Under the pieces are notes generated by a model that saw only the letters and a program-made list of their open reading frames with translations, did no database searches and had not been told where the DNA came from. 17,516 bases of DNA from PFJX01 sp037442845 (GTDB taxonomy: Bacteria; Pseudomonadota; Gammaproteobacteria; Burkholderiales; Thiobacillaceae), in the NCBI GenBank assembly GCA_037442845.1, contig JBBIPL010000046.1, positions 1 to 17,516 on the forward strand, in the 5' to 3' direction. The position numbers and the translations under genes were made by a program. Shown here in pieces: positions 7,127-16,822 of the stretch. How positions within the stretch are numbered: position 1 is the first letter of the stretch; each line of letters opens with the position of its first letter.

Positions 7127-8494
7127 ATGAAGAAATGGCTGGCCCTCCTGGGCATTGCAATCGGCTTCTTGGCGGGCGGCGCCTTGGCCCAGTTGCCGGA
7201 CTTCAGCGAACTGGCGGAGCAGCATTCACCCGCCGTGGTCAACATCACCACCACCCAGGAAGGGAAGCAGGCCAGGCGCCCGCACCGCATGCCCGACCCG
7301 GACGACATGATGGACTTCTTCCGCCGTTTCATGCCGCCGGAGGGCGAACGTTTCATGCCGCCGCGCAGAGGCAACGGCTCCGGCTTCCTCATCTCCGCGG
7401 ACGGTTACATCATGACCAACGCCCACGTGGTGGACGACGTCGACGAGGTGGTGGTCAAGCTGCACGACAAGCGCGAATTCCGCGCCAAGGTGATCGGCAG
7501 CGACGCGCGCACCGACGTCGCCCTCATCAAGATCAACGCCGACAAGCTGCCGCGCGTGACCATCGGCGACCCGAACCGGCTCAAGGTGGGGGAATGGGTG
7601 CTGGCCATCGGCGCCCCCTTCGGCTTCGAAAACTCGGTCACCGCCGGCATCGTTTCCGCCAAGGGGCGCAGCCTGCCGCAGGAGAACTACGTGCCCTTCA
7701 TCCAGACCGACGCGGCGATCAATCCCGGCAACTCGGGCGGCCCGCTGTTCAACCTGAAGGGCGAGGTGGTGGGCATGAACTCCCAGATCATCTCGCGCAG
7801 CGGCGGCAACATGGGTCTGGCCTTCGCCATCCCCATCGACGTCGCCATGGACGTGGCCGAACAACTCAAGTCACGCGGCAAGGTCAGCCGCGGCCGTCTG
7901 GGCATCGTCATCCAGGACGTCACCGCCGACCTGGCCGAGACCTTCGGCCTCAAGCCCCCGCGGGGCGCCCTGGTCTCCGACGTGGAAGCCGGCAGCCCGG
8001 CGGACAAGGCCGGCGTGCAGGTCTCCGACATCGTCCTCAAGTTCGACGGCAAGCCGGTCAACGTTTCCATCGACCTGCCCCGTCTGGTCGGCGCCACCAA
8101 GCCCGGCACCCGTTCCAGCCTGACCGTCTGGCGCAAGGGCGCGCAGCGTGAATTGACAGTGGTCGTCGGCGAACTGAGCGAGGAAAAGACGGCCGTTGCC
8201 AAGGCGAAGGAAAGCCGGCTGCCGAACCGGGCCGGCATTGCCGCCACCAACCTGAGCAAGGAGCAGAAGGCCATCCTCAAGATCACCGCCGGCGTGCTGG
8301 TGGAGGACACCACCGGCCCTGCCGCCCGCGCCGGCATCCAGTCGGGCGACGTCATCGTCGCGGTGAACAACCAGGAAGTGAACAGCGTCGAGGAACTCGC
8401 CAAACTGCTCGACGACCCCGCGCGCAAGAGCGTCGCCCTGCTGGTCAAGCGCGGCGAAAGCGCGCATTACGTCTCCCTGCGCCTGGACCGGTGA
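7127..8494 (+). CDS. mucD: Periplasmic serine protease MucD/DegP (HtrA family, two PDZ domains)
   Basis: A 455-residue HtrA-type protease and chaperone that degrades misfolded periplasmic proteins. A signal peptide is present (residues 1-21, likely cleavage ALA|Q). The trypsin-like domain spans about 28-245 with the catalytic triad His100 (TNAHVV), Asp130 (RTDVALIKI) and Ser203 (NPGNSGGPLF). PDZ1 starts near 260 with RGRLGIVIQDV, and PDZ2 lies near 370-455 (GVLVEDTTGPAARAGIQSGDVIVAVN). Length matches MucD. The ATG at 7127 has GAGG at 7117-7120. As the last member of the rpoE cluster it is expected to be under sigma-E control. Its stop overlaps the start of the next gene (GTGA). The gene could equally be named degP. 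Confidence 0.95.
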   Translation: MKKWLALLGIAIGFLAGGALAQLPDFSELAEQHSPAVVNITTTQEGKQARRPHRMPDPDDMMDFFRRFMPPEGERFMPPRRGNGSGFLISADGYIMTNAHVVDDVDEVVVKLHDKREFRAKVIGSDARTDVALIKINADKLPRVTIGDPNRLKVGEWVLAIGAPFGFENSVTAGIVSAKGRSLPQENYVPFIQTDAAINPGNSGGPLFNLKGEVVGMNSQIISRSGGNMGLAFAIPIDVAMDVAEQLKSRGKVSRGRLGIVIQDVTADLAETFGLKPPRGALVSDVEAGSPADKAGVQVSDIVLKFDGKPVNVSIDLPRLVGATKPGTRSSLTVWRKGAQRELTVVVGELSEEKTAVAKAKESRLPNRAGIAATNLSKEQKAILKITAGVLVEDTTGPAARAGIQSGDVIVAVNNQEVNSVEELAKLLDDPARKSVALLVKRGESAHYVSLRLDR

Positions 8495-8742
8495 AGCACC
8501 TGACCCTTTATGGCCGTCCCGAATGTCACCTGTGCGAGGACATGCGGGCGGCCCTGGAGGAATACCGCGCCGGCTTCAACTTCATCCTGACCGAAATCGA
8601 CATCGACTCGGATGCCGCCCTGGCCGAACGCTACGGTCTGCTGATTCCCGTTCTGGCCGACGCGGATCGGGCAATCTGCCGGGCCTTCCTCGACCCGGCC
8701 GCCCTGCGCGCCTTTCTGGACCGGCCCGAGGGAAACGGCTAA
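8491..8742 (+). CDS. Glutaredoxin-like protein (DUF836 type)
   Basis: An 83-residue small thioredoxin-fold protein. It opens with a beta strand and a redox motif, LTLYGRPECHLCEDM, in which Cys12 and Cys15 form a CxxC pair. A second motif, IPVLAD, contains the cis-proline typical of the fold. It resembles the DUF836 glutaredoxin-like family, which lacks the full glutathione-binding set of classical glutaredoxins. The substrate is unknown; a thiol-disulfide exchange role is inferred from the CxxC pair. The start is a GTG at 8491 overlapping the mucD stop in GTGA, so the two are likely co-translated. It has no signal peptide and should act in the cytoplasm. Such a gene between mucD and lepA is a recurring betaproteobacterial arrangement. 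Confidence 0.85.
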   Translation: MKHLTLYGRPECHLCEDMRAALEEYRAGFNFILTEIDIDSDAALAERYGLLIPVLADADRAICRAFLDPAALRAFLDRPEGNG

Positions 8743-8759
8743 GCCCCTGTCGTTTCAGG

Positions 8760-8765
8760 TAAAAT
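8760..8765 (+). promoter_or_regulatory. Candidate -10 element upstream of lepA
   Basis: TAAAAT at 8760-8765 matches the -10 consensus at 5 of 6 positions in an otherwise G+C-rich region. No recognisable -35 lies 16-18 bases upstream. If used, transcription would start near 8772 and the RNA would begin with the hairpin leader of lepA. This would give lepA and the genes after it a promoter separate from the stress operon. Confidence 0.3.
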
Positions 8766-8785
8766 CCGCGCCCATTCTTCTTTCA

Positions 8786-8814
8786 GAGGCACGTTTTCGT
8801 GCCTCGTGTTTTTT
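8786..8814 (+). terminator. Intrinsic terminator-like hairpin abutting the lepA start
   Basis: GAGGCACG (8786-8793) and CGTGCCTC (8798-8805) form a perfect 8-bp stem around a TTTT loop, followed by GTG and six T residues ending at 8814. This has the form of a Rho-independent terminator on the plus strand. The lepA ATG begins at 8816, one base after the T run. It may end transcripts of the rpoE-to-glutaredoxin cluster or attenuate readthrough into lepA. No T run follows on the minus strand. Confidence 0.65.
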
Positions 8815-8815
8815 G

Positions 8816-10612
<1,797 letters not shown>

Positions 10613-10636
10613 CCCTCAACATTCGACAGAACGACA

Positions 10637-11473
10637 ATGAACTTCGCCCTCATCCTCTTCCTGGCCCTGGTCATCACCGGCGCCATCTGGCTGCTCGACC
10701 ATCTGTTGTTCGCGAAGAAGCGGCCCGCCGAAGCCAAGCTGCCGGTGCTGGTGGACTACTCCAAGAGTTTTTTCCCGGTCATCCTCATCGTCTTCCTGCT
10801 GCGCTCCTTCCTGGTGGAGCCCTTCAAGATTCCCTCCGGCTCCATGCTGCCAACCCTGCTCATCGGCGACTTCATCCTGGTCAACAAGTACGAGTACGGC
10901 ATCCGCCTGCCGGTGCTCAACAAGAAGGTCATCGAGCTGTCCAGCCCGCAACGCGGCGACGTCATGGTCTTCCGCTTCCCCAGCGATCCTTCGCTGGACT
11001 ACATCAAGCGGGTGGTGGGCGTGCCCGGCGACGTCGTCGAGTATGTCGACAAGCGCCTGATCATCAACGGCGAGCCGGTGAGTTACACCCGCGAGGGCAA
11101 GTACGAGTACACCGCCCAGGGCCTCAATTTCGTGCAGGGCGAGACCTGGCGGGAACAACTGGGCGAGCACAGTCACATCGCCATGGTGCAGGCCGACATG
11201 CCGCCGGTCATCCCGCATCAGGTCGAAGGCGACTTCCCGTTCCGCGACCATTGCGCCTACAGCGAATCCGGCTTCAAATGCACCGTGCCCGCCGGGCATT
11301 ACTTCACGCTGGGCGACAACCGCGACGCCTCCAACGACTCCCGTTACTGGGGCTTCGTCCCGGACGAGAACATCGTCGGCCGGGCCTTTTTCATCTGGTG
11401 GAATTTCGACGATTTCCTCAACATGCTGAAATCCTTCTCCAAACCGGCCCGCATCGGGTCATCCATCGAGTGA
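10637..11473 (+). CDS. lepB: Signal peptidase I (LepB)
   Basis: A 278-residue inner-membrane serine protease that removes signal peptides from exported proteins. Two N-terminal membrane helices are visible (about 3-22 and 44-60). The catalytic Ser69 lies in EPFKIPSGSMLPTL and the general-base Lys124 in DYIKRVVGVPGD, forming the Ser/Lys dyad. The conserved box GDNRDASNDSRYWGFVP near residues 230-250 is diagnostic. An inserted segment between about 155 and 215, typical of Gram-negative enzymes, is present. lepA-lepB adjacency is conserved across proteobacteria and supports co-transcription. The ATG at 10637 has no strong Shine-Dalgarno sequence. Its TGA overlaps the GAGG that serves the next gene. 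Confidence 0.97.
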   Translation: MNFALILFLALVITGAIWLLDHLLFAKKRPAEAKLPVLVDYSKSFFPVILIVFLLRSFLVEPFKIPSGSMLPTLLIGDFILVNKYEYGIRLPVLNKKVIELSSPQRGDVMVFRFPSDPSLDYIKRVVGVPGDVVEYVDKRLIINGEPVSYTREGKYEYTAQGLNFVQGETWREQLGEHSHIAMVQADMPPVIPHQVEGDFPFRDHCAYSESGFKCTVPAGHYFTLGDNRDASNDSRYWGFVPDENIVGRAFFIWWNFDDFLNMLKSFSKPARIGSSIE

Positions 11474-11481
11474 GGCAAACC

Positions 11482-11841
11482 ATGAAGCGACAGCGCGGCA
11501 TCACCCTGAGCGGCGTCTTTTTCCTCATGTTCCTGCTGGGCTTCGCCGCCTACGCGGCCGCCCGCGTGGTACCGGCGTACATGGATTACTGGGTGGTCAA
11601 GCGCATCATGCGCAACGTGCTGGAGCAGCCCGACCTCGCGAACCTCAAGGAGGGCGATCTGCGCCTGAAGTTCGCCAAGGAGCTCAACCTCAACAACGTC
11701 AAGGTGGTCAGCGTCGACGATCTGGTCATCGATCCCATTCCGAACGGTCTGCGGCTATCTGCCAGCTACTCCGTCAAGGAAGCCTTCATGGGCCCGGTCA
11801 GCCTGTGCATGGATTTCCGCGCCGAGGTCAGTTCCCAGTAA
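11482..11841 (+). CDS. DUF4845 domain-containing membrane protein
   Basis: A 119-residue protein with one N-terminal membrane segment (about 10-32, GVFFLMFLLGFAAYAAARVV) and a small extracytoplasmic domain that begins PAYMDYWVVKRIMRNVLEQPDL. The pattern and the position between lepB and rnc match the DUF4845 family found in Beta- and Gammaproteobacteria. The N-terminus QRGITLSG resembles a prepilin leader, but the glutamate at position +5 of a true prepilin is absent, so processing by prepilin peptidase is doubtful. The start ATG has GAGG (11472-11475) six bases upstream, overlapping the lepB stop. The function is unknown; co-expression with signal peptidase and RNase III is likely from the spacing. 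Confidence 0.88.
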   Translation: MKRQRGITLSGVFFLMFLLGFAAYAAARVVPAYMDYWVVKRIMRNVLEQPDLANLKEGDLRLKFAKELNLNNVKVVSVDDLVIDPIPNGLRLSASYSVKEAFMGPVSLCMDFRAEVSSQ

Positions 11842-11843
11842 AC

Positions 11844-12554
11844 ATGCCGGCGGATATCGAGGGCCTGGAAGCCCGACTCGGGCACTCCTGGGCGAAGCGC
11901 GAGCTTCTGCTGCAGGCCCTCACCCACCGCAGTTTCGGCGCTCGCAATTACGAGCGTCTGGAGTTCCTGGGCGACGGCGTGCTGAACTGCGTGGTGGGGC
12001 TGATGCTCTACCGGCGTTTTCCCGATCTGCCCGAAGGCCGCCTGTCGCGCCTGCGCGCGAACCTGGTGAACCAGGATTCCCTCTACGCCATCGCCCATGA
12101 CCTCGACCTGGGGCGCCATCTGCGCCTGGGCGAGGGCGAACTGAAGAGCGGCGGCGCCCAGCGCCCCTCGATCCTCGCCGACGCCCTCGAGGCCCTGCTT
12201 GGCGCCGCCTTGCTGGACGCGGGCTTCGCCGCGGCGCAGGGCATGGTCGAGCGCCTGTTCGACGACGCGATCGACGCCATCGATCCCGAACAGCAGGGCA
12301 AGGATGCGAAAACCCGCCTGCAGGAATGGCTGCAGCCGCGCCGCCTGGGCCTGCCCGCCTACACGCTGACGGACACCGCCGGCCAGGCCCACGCCCAGAC
12401 CTTCCACGTGGAATGCCGCATCGATCCGCTCAAGCTGGTCACCCGCGGCCAGGGCGCGAGTCGCAAGGCGGCCGAGCAGATGGCCGCGGAGGCGGCCCTG
12501 CGCGCCCTCGAGGAATCGGCCGGGCGCCGCAGAACTCCGGACAACAAGGCGTGA
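11844..12554 (+). CDS. rnc: Ribonuclease III
   Basis: A 236-residue endonuclease that cleaves double-stranded RNA, including rRNA precursors. The catalytic domain (about 1-150) carries ERLEFLGDG at 37-45 with Glu37, Glu40 and Asp44, then Glu64, and Asp113 and Glu116 in ILADALEALLG. These line up with E. coli Glu38, Glu41, Asp45, Glu65, Asp114 and Glu117. The double-stranded RNA-binding domain occupies about 155-225 with ASRKAAEQMAAEAAL. In the signature the usual Ser after GD is Gly, a conservative change outside the metal ligands. The ATG at 11844 lies two bases after the DUF4845 stop. An in-frame ATG at 11805 would add 13 residues inside that gene and is less likely. The gene ends in a GTGA overlap with era. 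Confidence 0.97.
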   Translation: MPADIEGLEARLGHSWAKRELLLQALTHRSFGARNYERLEFLGDGVLNCVVGLMLYRRFPDLPEGRLSRLRANLVNQDSLYAIAHDLDLGRHLRLGEGELKSGGAQRPSILADALEALLGAALLDAGFAAAQGMVERLFDDAIDAIDPEQQGKDAKTRLQEWLQPRRLGLPAYTLTDTAGQAHAQTFHVECRIDPLKLVTRGQGASRKAAEQMAAEAALRALEESAGRRRTPDNKA

Positions 12555-13438
12555 ACCCGTCTTTCCGCGCCGGCCTGATCGCCGTGGTGGGCCGACCCAA
12601 CGTGGGCAAGTCCACCCTGGTCAACACCCTGGCGGGGGCCAAGGTCAGCATCGTCTCCAGCAAGCCGCAGACCACCCGCCACCGCATCCTGGGGGTGCGC
12701 ACGCAAGCCGACGCCCAGTTCATCTTCGCCGACACCCCCGGCTTCCAGACCCAGTACAAGAATGCCCTCAACCAGGCCATGAACCGGACGGTGACGCAGG
12801 CTCTGGCCGAGGTGGATGTGGTGCTCTGGCTCGTCGAGGCGATGAAGTTCACCGCCGCCGACGCCCGCGTGCTGCCCCTGCTGCCGCGGGACAAGCCGGT
12901 GATCCTGGTGGTGAACAAGGTCGATACGGTGGCCGAAAAGAGCGCCCTGCTGCCCTATCTGCAATCCGTCTCCGGCCGCTTCGCTTTCGCCGAGATCGTG
13001 CCCCTCAGCGCCGAAAGCGAGAAGGATGCCGCCCGCCTGCCGCCCATCCTCAAGCCCTACCTGCCCGAGGGCGAGGCCTGGTTCACCGAGGACGACGTCA
13101 CCGACCGCAGTTCCCGCTTCCTCGCCGCCGAAATCGTGCGCGAGAAGGTGTTCCGCCTCACCGGCGACGAGATCCCCTACGCCGTGGCGGTGACGGTGGA
13201 AAGCTTCGCGGAGGACGCCGCGCTGATCCGCATCGGCGCCGTCATCTGGGTGGAACGCGACACCCACAAACCCATCGTCCTCGGCAAGGGCGGCAAGCAC
13301 ATCAAACGCATCGCCTCGGAAGCTCGCCAGGACATGGAAAAGCTGTTCGGCCGCAAGGTCTTCCTCAACCTGTGGGTCAAGGTGAAGGGCGGCTGGGCCG
13401 ACGATGAGCGGCTCATCAAGCAGTTCGGCTATGAGTGA
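12551..13438 (+). CDS. era: GTPase Era
   Basis: A 295-residue GTPase that binds the 3' end of 16S rRNA and helps 30S ribosome maturation. The G domain shows GRPNVGKS (14-21), DTPG (61-64) and NKVD (about 122-125), and the G5 motif SAES lies near 153. The effector region KPQTTRHRILG is diagnostic for Era. The C-terminal KH domain has GKGGKHIKRIASEAR near 245-260. Length is standard. The start is a GTG at 12551 overlapping the rnc stop in GTGA. rnc and era are coupled in many bacteria, consistent with both acting in rRNA maturation. The end overlaps the recO start by eight bases. Confidence 0.98.
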   Translation: MNPSFRAGLIAVVGRPNVGKSTLVNTLAGAKVSIVSSKPQTTRHRILGVRTQADAQFIFADTPGFQTQYKNALNQAMNRTVTQALAEVDVVLWLVEAMKFTAADARVLPLLPRDKPVILVVNKVDTVAEKSALLPYLQSVSGRFAFAEIVPLSAESEKDAARLPPILKPYLPEGEAWFTEDDVTDRSSRFLAAEIVREKVFRLTGDEIPYAVAVTVESFAEDAALIRIGAVIWVERDTHKPIVLGKGGKHIKRIASEARQDMEKLFGRKVFLNLWVKVKGGWADDERLIKQFGYE

Positions 13439-14135
13439 GCGGATCGACGACGAAGCCGCCTTCGTCCTGCATAGCCGGCCCTGGCGCGAAACCAGCCTCA
13501 TCGTCGATGTCCTCTCCCGCCAGCATGGCCGCCAGGGACTGGTGGCGCGCGGCGCCCGGCGCCAGAACTCGGGCCTGAAGGCCCGTCTGATCCCCTTCCA
13601 GCCCCTGTCCCTGTCCTGGTTCGGCAAGGGTCCGTTGCGCACCCTGCACGCGGCGGAATGGCAGGGCGGCGGCCTCATGCTGCGCGGCCACGCCCTGATG
13701 TGCGGCTTCTATCTCAACGAACTGCTGCTGCGCCTGCTGCCGGAAGCGGATGCCCATGAGGCGCTGTTCGACCGCTATGTGCACACCCTGGATGCCCTGG
13801 ATGGCGGCGGCGACGTCGAGCCCATCCTGCGCCGCTTCGAACTGGATCTGCTGTCGGAACTCGGCTACGCCCAGCCCCTGGGCCGCCTCGCCGACGGCGG
13901 CGCACTCGAACCCGGCCGCCGCTACGGCTACCGCGTCGGCGAGGGCGTCGTGCCCCTGGGCCGGGACGAGGCCGGCTACCAGGGCAAGACCCTGCTCGAT
14001 CTTGCCCGCGGCGATTTGTCCGACCCGGCCACCCTGGCCGAAGGTAAACTCCTCATGCGCGGCCTGCTTGCCCACTACCTGGGCGACAAGCCCCTCGCCA
14101 CCCGACAACTGCTCATCGACCTGCAGAAACTATGA
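13431..14135 (+). CDS. recO: DNA repair protein RecO
   Basis: A 234-residue recombination mediator. The N-terminal OB-fold region opens with AAFVLHSRPWRETSLIVDVLSRQHGRQGLVARGARR, the standard RecO opening. The middle segment LMCGFYLNELLLRLLPEADAHEALFDRYVHTLDAL is also characteristic, as is the C-terminal RQLLIDLQKL. RecO works with RecR to load RecA onto SSB-coated single strands in the RecFOR pathway. No CxxC zinc motif is seen, as in many proteobacterial RecO proteins. The ATG at 13431 gives an 8-base overlap with era. An in-frame ATG at 13404 would add nine residues and cannot be excluded. The stop overlaps pdxJ in ATGA. Gene order era-recO-pdxJ is conserved. Confidence 0.95.
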   Translation: MSERIDDEAAFVLHSRPWRETSLIVDVLSRQHGRQGLVARGARRQNSGLKARLIPFQPLSLSWFGKGPLRTLHAAEWQGGGLMLRGHALMCGFYLNELLLRLLPEADAHEALFDRYVHTLDALDGGGDVEPILRRFELDLLSELGYAQPLGRLADGGALEPGRRYGYRVGEGVVPLGRDEAGYQGKTLLDLARGDLSDPATLAEGKLLMRGLLAHYLGDKPLATRQLLIDLQKL

Positions 14136-14857
14136 TCAAACTCGGCGTCAACATCGACCACGTGGCCACCCTGCGCCAGGCCCGCGGCACCCCCTATCCC
14201 AGTCCGGTGCAGGCCGCGCTGATGGCGGAGGGTGCCGGCGCCGACTCCATCACCCTGCACCTGCGCGAGGACCGCCGCCACATCCAGGACGCCGACGTCT
14301 ACATCCTGCGCCACATCCTGCAAACCAGGATGAACCTGGAGATGGCCATCACCGACGAGATGCTCAACATCGCCCGCGAGCTGGCGCCCGAGGACGTCTG
14401 CCTGGTACCCGAGCGGCGCGAGGAACTCACCACCGAGGGCGGCCTCGACGTGGCCGGACAACTCGACAAGACCCGCGCCGCCTGCGACATCCTGGGCGAG
14501 GCCGGCATCCGCGTTTCCTTGTTCATCGACCCGGAGATCGAGCAACTGGAAGCGGCGAAATCGGCCGGCGCGCCGGTGGTGGAAGTCCACACCGGCCGCT
14601 TCGCCGACGCGGAGGATCCACGGCAAGCGGCCAGGGAACTGGCGCGCATCCGCGCCGCCGTGGAAAAGGGCCGCGCCCTCGGTCTGGCGGTCAACGCCGG
14701 GCATGGTCTGCACTATCACAACGTCCAGGCGGTCGCCGGGATTCCCGGCATCGAGGAACTCAACATCGGCCACGCCATCGTCGCCCGCGCGATCTTCTCG
14801 GGTTGGGAGAACGCGGTGCGGGAAATGAAGAACCTGATGCTGGCGGCGGCGCCCTGA
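14132..14857 (+). CDS. pdxJ: Pyridoxine 5'-phosphate synthase PdxJ
   Basis: A 241-residue TIM-barrel enzyme that condenses 1-deoxy-D-xylulose 5-phosphate with 3-amino-2-oxopropyl phosphate to form pyridoxine 5'-phosphate in vitamin B6 synthesis. The key residues known for E. coli PdxJ are at the same positions here: Asn7, His10, Arg18, His43, Arg45, His50 and Glu70. The later motif NAGHGLHYHN supplies the conserved His near residue 190. Length is standard. The ATG at 14132 overlaps the recO stop in ATGA. In many Proteobacteria acpS follows pdxJ; here the next gene is a convergent histidine kinase instead, with only 25 bases between the stops. Confidence 0.98.
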   Translation: MIKLGVNIDHVATLRQARGTPYPSPVQAALMAEGAGADSITLHLREDRRHIQDADVYILRHILQTRMNLEMAITDEMLNIARELAPEDVCLVPERREELTTEGGLDVAGQLDKTRAACDILGEAGIRVSLFIDPEIEQLEAAKSAGAPVVEVHTGRFADAEDPRQAARELARIRAAVEKGRALGLAVNAGHGLHYHNVQAVAGIPGIEELNIGHAIVARAIFSGWENAVREMKNLMLAAAP

Positions 14858-14860
14858 AGC

Positions 14861-14875
14861 GCGGGCGGCCCCCGC
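14861..14875. terminator. Short G+C-rich hairpin between convergent pdxJ and the kinase gene
   Basis: GCGGG (14861-14865) and CCCGC (14871-14875) can form a 5-bp stem around a 5-base loop in the 25-base gap between the two convergent stops. There is no T run on either strand, so it is at best a weak or Rho-assisted terminator for both directions. It may be chance given the base composition. Confidence 0.2.
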
Positions 14876-14882
14876 ATGGCGC

Positions 14883-16637
14883 TCAGAGCTGTTCCTGCCA
14901 GAGCGTGAAACACACCTCGCCGTCGTTGTTGCGCGACAATTCCAGGCCGTAGCCCAGCTCCCCGGCCTGCTTCGCGGCCTGGTAGAGGCCGATGCCCAAG
15001 CCGTCGTGGGTGGAGACCGGTGCATGAAACAGTTTCTCCACCACCTCGGGCGGCGCCGCCTCGCCGCTGTCGCAGACGATCAGGCTGGGCACCGGCTCGG
15101 TGCGCAGTTCCACGCGGATGCCCACTTCCGGCTGGCCGACACGCTTGCGCAGGGCGTTCTGGATGAGGTTATCGGCGACGCTCTCGAACAGTTCCTGCGG
15201 CAGCCACAGCAGGGTGTCCGCCTCGTCGATGCGGAAATTCAGGTTGTCGCGGGCATAGCGCAGTTTCAGGTTGTGCCACCACTCGCGCGCCAGGATTTCG
15301 CGCCGATCCGCCGTCTTCTCCGGTGACTTCAGCTTGTCCAGGGTGATTTCCAGGCGCTTGGCGATCTGCGGCAACTGCCGCTGCATGAGGGTCTGCAGGG
15401 ACATGGCCTGTGAGGGCAGGCTGTGCTCGGCGGCCGAGCACAGGGTCTTGAGGGATTGCAGCAGGTTCTTCACGTCGTGCGTGAGGCGCGAACCGGTTTC
15501 GTAGATGGCCTGCGTATAGGCGTTGGCCTGCAGCGCCCGCTCGCGCGTCTTGGCGGCATGGAAGTAGCCGATGATTTCGGTGAGCAGGCGCAGATGCAGG
15601 GCGAAGGCCGGGTTCACCGGCGCGTCGGTGTAGAAGGTCACCTCCACCCCCAGGTGGGAAAACGCCACCGCGTGCCGACTGACGCTGCCGAACTCGCCGC
15701 GCGTGTGCGGGGTATGCCAGGTGACACCGGTGGACCAGGGCAGATGCGTGAAGCCCGCCATGGCCGCGCGCAGGAAGAGATCCGGGTCGGCCTCCCGCTC
15801 CGCCGCGTCGGAAAGCTCCTTCAGCCATTGCTCCAGGGGCAGGCCGAGCGACAGCACATAGCTGGAAAACATGTGGCGCAGGCCGGGCATCTCGCCGCGC
15901 GGCTGCCACAGCCAGGCGACGATCAACAGGGAGAGCAGCAGGGCGCCGACGCTGATCGCCACCCCTTGCGCGTAGCTGGTGTGGGTCAACTGCATGGCGG
16001 TATAGCCGCCCAGGGCGAGCACGCCGATGACCAGCACGAACAGCAGGGTATAGAGCAGGTCCAGCACGCCGGCCCTCTGCTCGTAACGGGGCGGCGGCAG
16101 CAAGGCCAGAGAGAGGGGAAGCAACAGCAGGCCGTCGCGCAGCAGGGAGGGCTGGCCGCCGTGCGGCAAGGGCAGACCGAAGCCCTGCGGCAGCATCCAG
16201 GTGAACAGCAGCAACAGCAGGTAGAGCGCGCCCAGCCAGAGGCCCAGGCGCTCGCGCAGGGACTTCACCCCCACCGCCACCCCGCCCAGCAGCCCCGCCA
16301 GCAACACCGCCCAGAGGACGGAGGCCCAGATGTTGCCGAGGAAAGCCAGTCCCATACCCACGGCGAGAACCCCCAGCGCCCGCGGCCAGGGCAGATGCAG
16401 TTGGCCGCTGAAGAACGGCTGCCAGATCAGGAACAGGCCGTAGTGGGCCAATATCATGCCCTGGCCCCAGGCCTGGCCCTGGCCCCAGACCATGGCCGCG
16501 TGCAGGCAGATCAGCAGCAGGGCGAGGACGCGGTTGCCCTGGCCATGCCGGCGCAGATGGCCGCCGATGGCGGCGACCAGACCGCGCGGCGGCTGCGTCG
16601 AGGGAGGGGCGAAAGAGCCCGCGTTCGGTTCGGACAT
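14883..16637 (-). CDS. Polytopic membrane sensor histidine kinase (PrsK-like)
   Basis: A 584-residue protein. The N-terminal half has about eight predicted membrane helices between residues 36 and 243. A GAF-like sensor region follows at about 257-365 (LFLRAAMAGFTHLPWSTGVTW). The kinase core has the H-box SRLTHDVKNLLQSLKTL with His387. The ATPase domain has an N-box (SVADNLIQNALRK, Asn494), a G1 box (CDSGEAAP, Asp523) and a G2 box (DGLGIGLYQ, 545-553). The HDVKN H-box and the many helices recall the PrsK kinases linked to PEP-CTERM/exosortase regulation, but no such target gene is in view, so the signal and output are unknown. No response regulator is adjacent: the gene is convergent with pdxJ and divergent from the prepilin gene. 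GGAG lies only two to three bases before the ATG, too close for an ideal ribosome site. Confidence 0.88.
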   Translation of the reverse strand: MSEPNAGSFAPPSTQPPRGLVAAIGGHLRRHGQGNRVLALLLICLHAAMVWGQGQAWGQGMILAHYGLFLIWQPFFSGQLHLPWPRALGVLAVGMGLAFLGNIWASVLWAVLLAGLLGGVAVGVKSLRERLGLWLGALYLLLLLFTWMLPQGFGLPLPHGGQPSLLRDGLLLLPLSLALLPPPRYEQRAGVLDLLYTLLFVLVIGVLALGGYTAMQLTHTSYAQGVAISVGALLLSLLIVAWLWQPRGEMPGLRHMFSSYVLSLGLPLEQWLKELSDAAEREADPDLFLRAAMAGFTHLPWSTGVTWHTPHTRGEFGSVSRHAVAFSHLGVEVTFYTDAPVNPAFALHLRLLTEIIGYFHAAKTRERALQANAYTQAIYETGSRLTHDVKNLLQSLKTLCSAAEHSLPSQAMSLQTLMQRQLPQIAKRLEITLDKLKSPEKTADRREILAREWWHNLKLRYARDNLNFRIDEADTLLWLPQELFESVADNLIQNALRKRVGQPEVGIRVELRTEPVPSLIVCDSGEAAPPEVVEKLFHAPVSTHDGLGIGLYQAAKQAGELGYGLELSRNNDGEVCFTLWQEQL

Positions 16638-16822
16638 GCTCCGGATATCGGCCAGAAAAAGCCTAAATTGAACCTTGCCTGCATGGCGCCTCGGTTACAC
16701 TTCCACCCGCTCGCCAATTCGGCAAGTATGTCGGCATTCCGTCACCCGCGACCATGTCCCTGCGCGCATCCGTCCGCCCATCCCGTGTCCGACCCGGCCC
16801 GTTTGTAGCTTGTCATCCTCGC
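16638..16822. other. Divergent intergenic region between the kinase and prepilin genes
   Basis: These 185 bases separate two divergent genes and should carry both promoters. TACACT at 16696-16701 (4 of 6 to the -10 consensus), with TTGCCT at 16675-16680 and a short 15-base spacer, is the only plus-strand candidate I could see, and it is weak. No Shine-Dalgarno sequence precedes the prepilin ATG at 16823. No repeat, RNA gene or convincing small gene was found here. Confidence 0.4.

Noticed and set aside
12359..13678. A 439-codon open frame opposite rnc, era and recO
   Set aside because: It crosses three well-supported genes on the other strand and shows no family features.
15423..16808. A 461-codon Gln-rich open frame opposite the histidine kinase
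   Set aside because: The Gln and His richness comes from reading Leu/Trp-rich membrane codons backwards; the kinase on the other strand has complete motifs.
16754..16822. Longer start for the prepilin
   Set aside because: It gives a 30-residue Arg-rich leader before the cleavage site; the ATG at 16823 gives a typical seven-residue leader.
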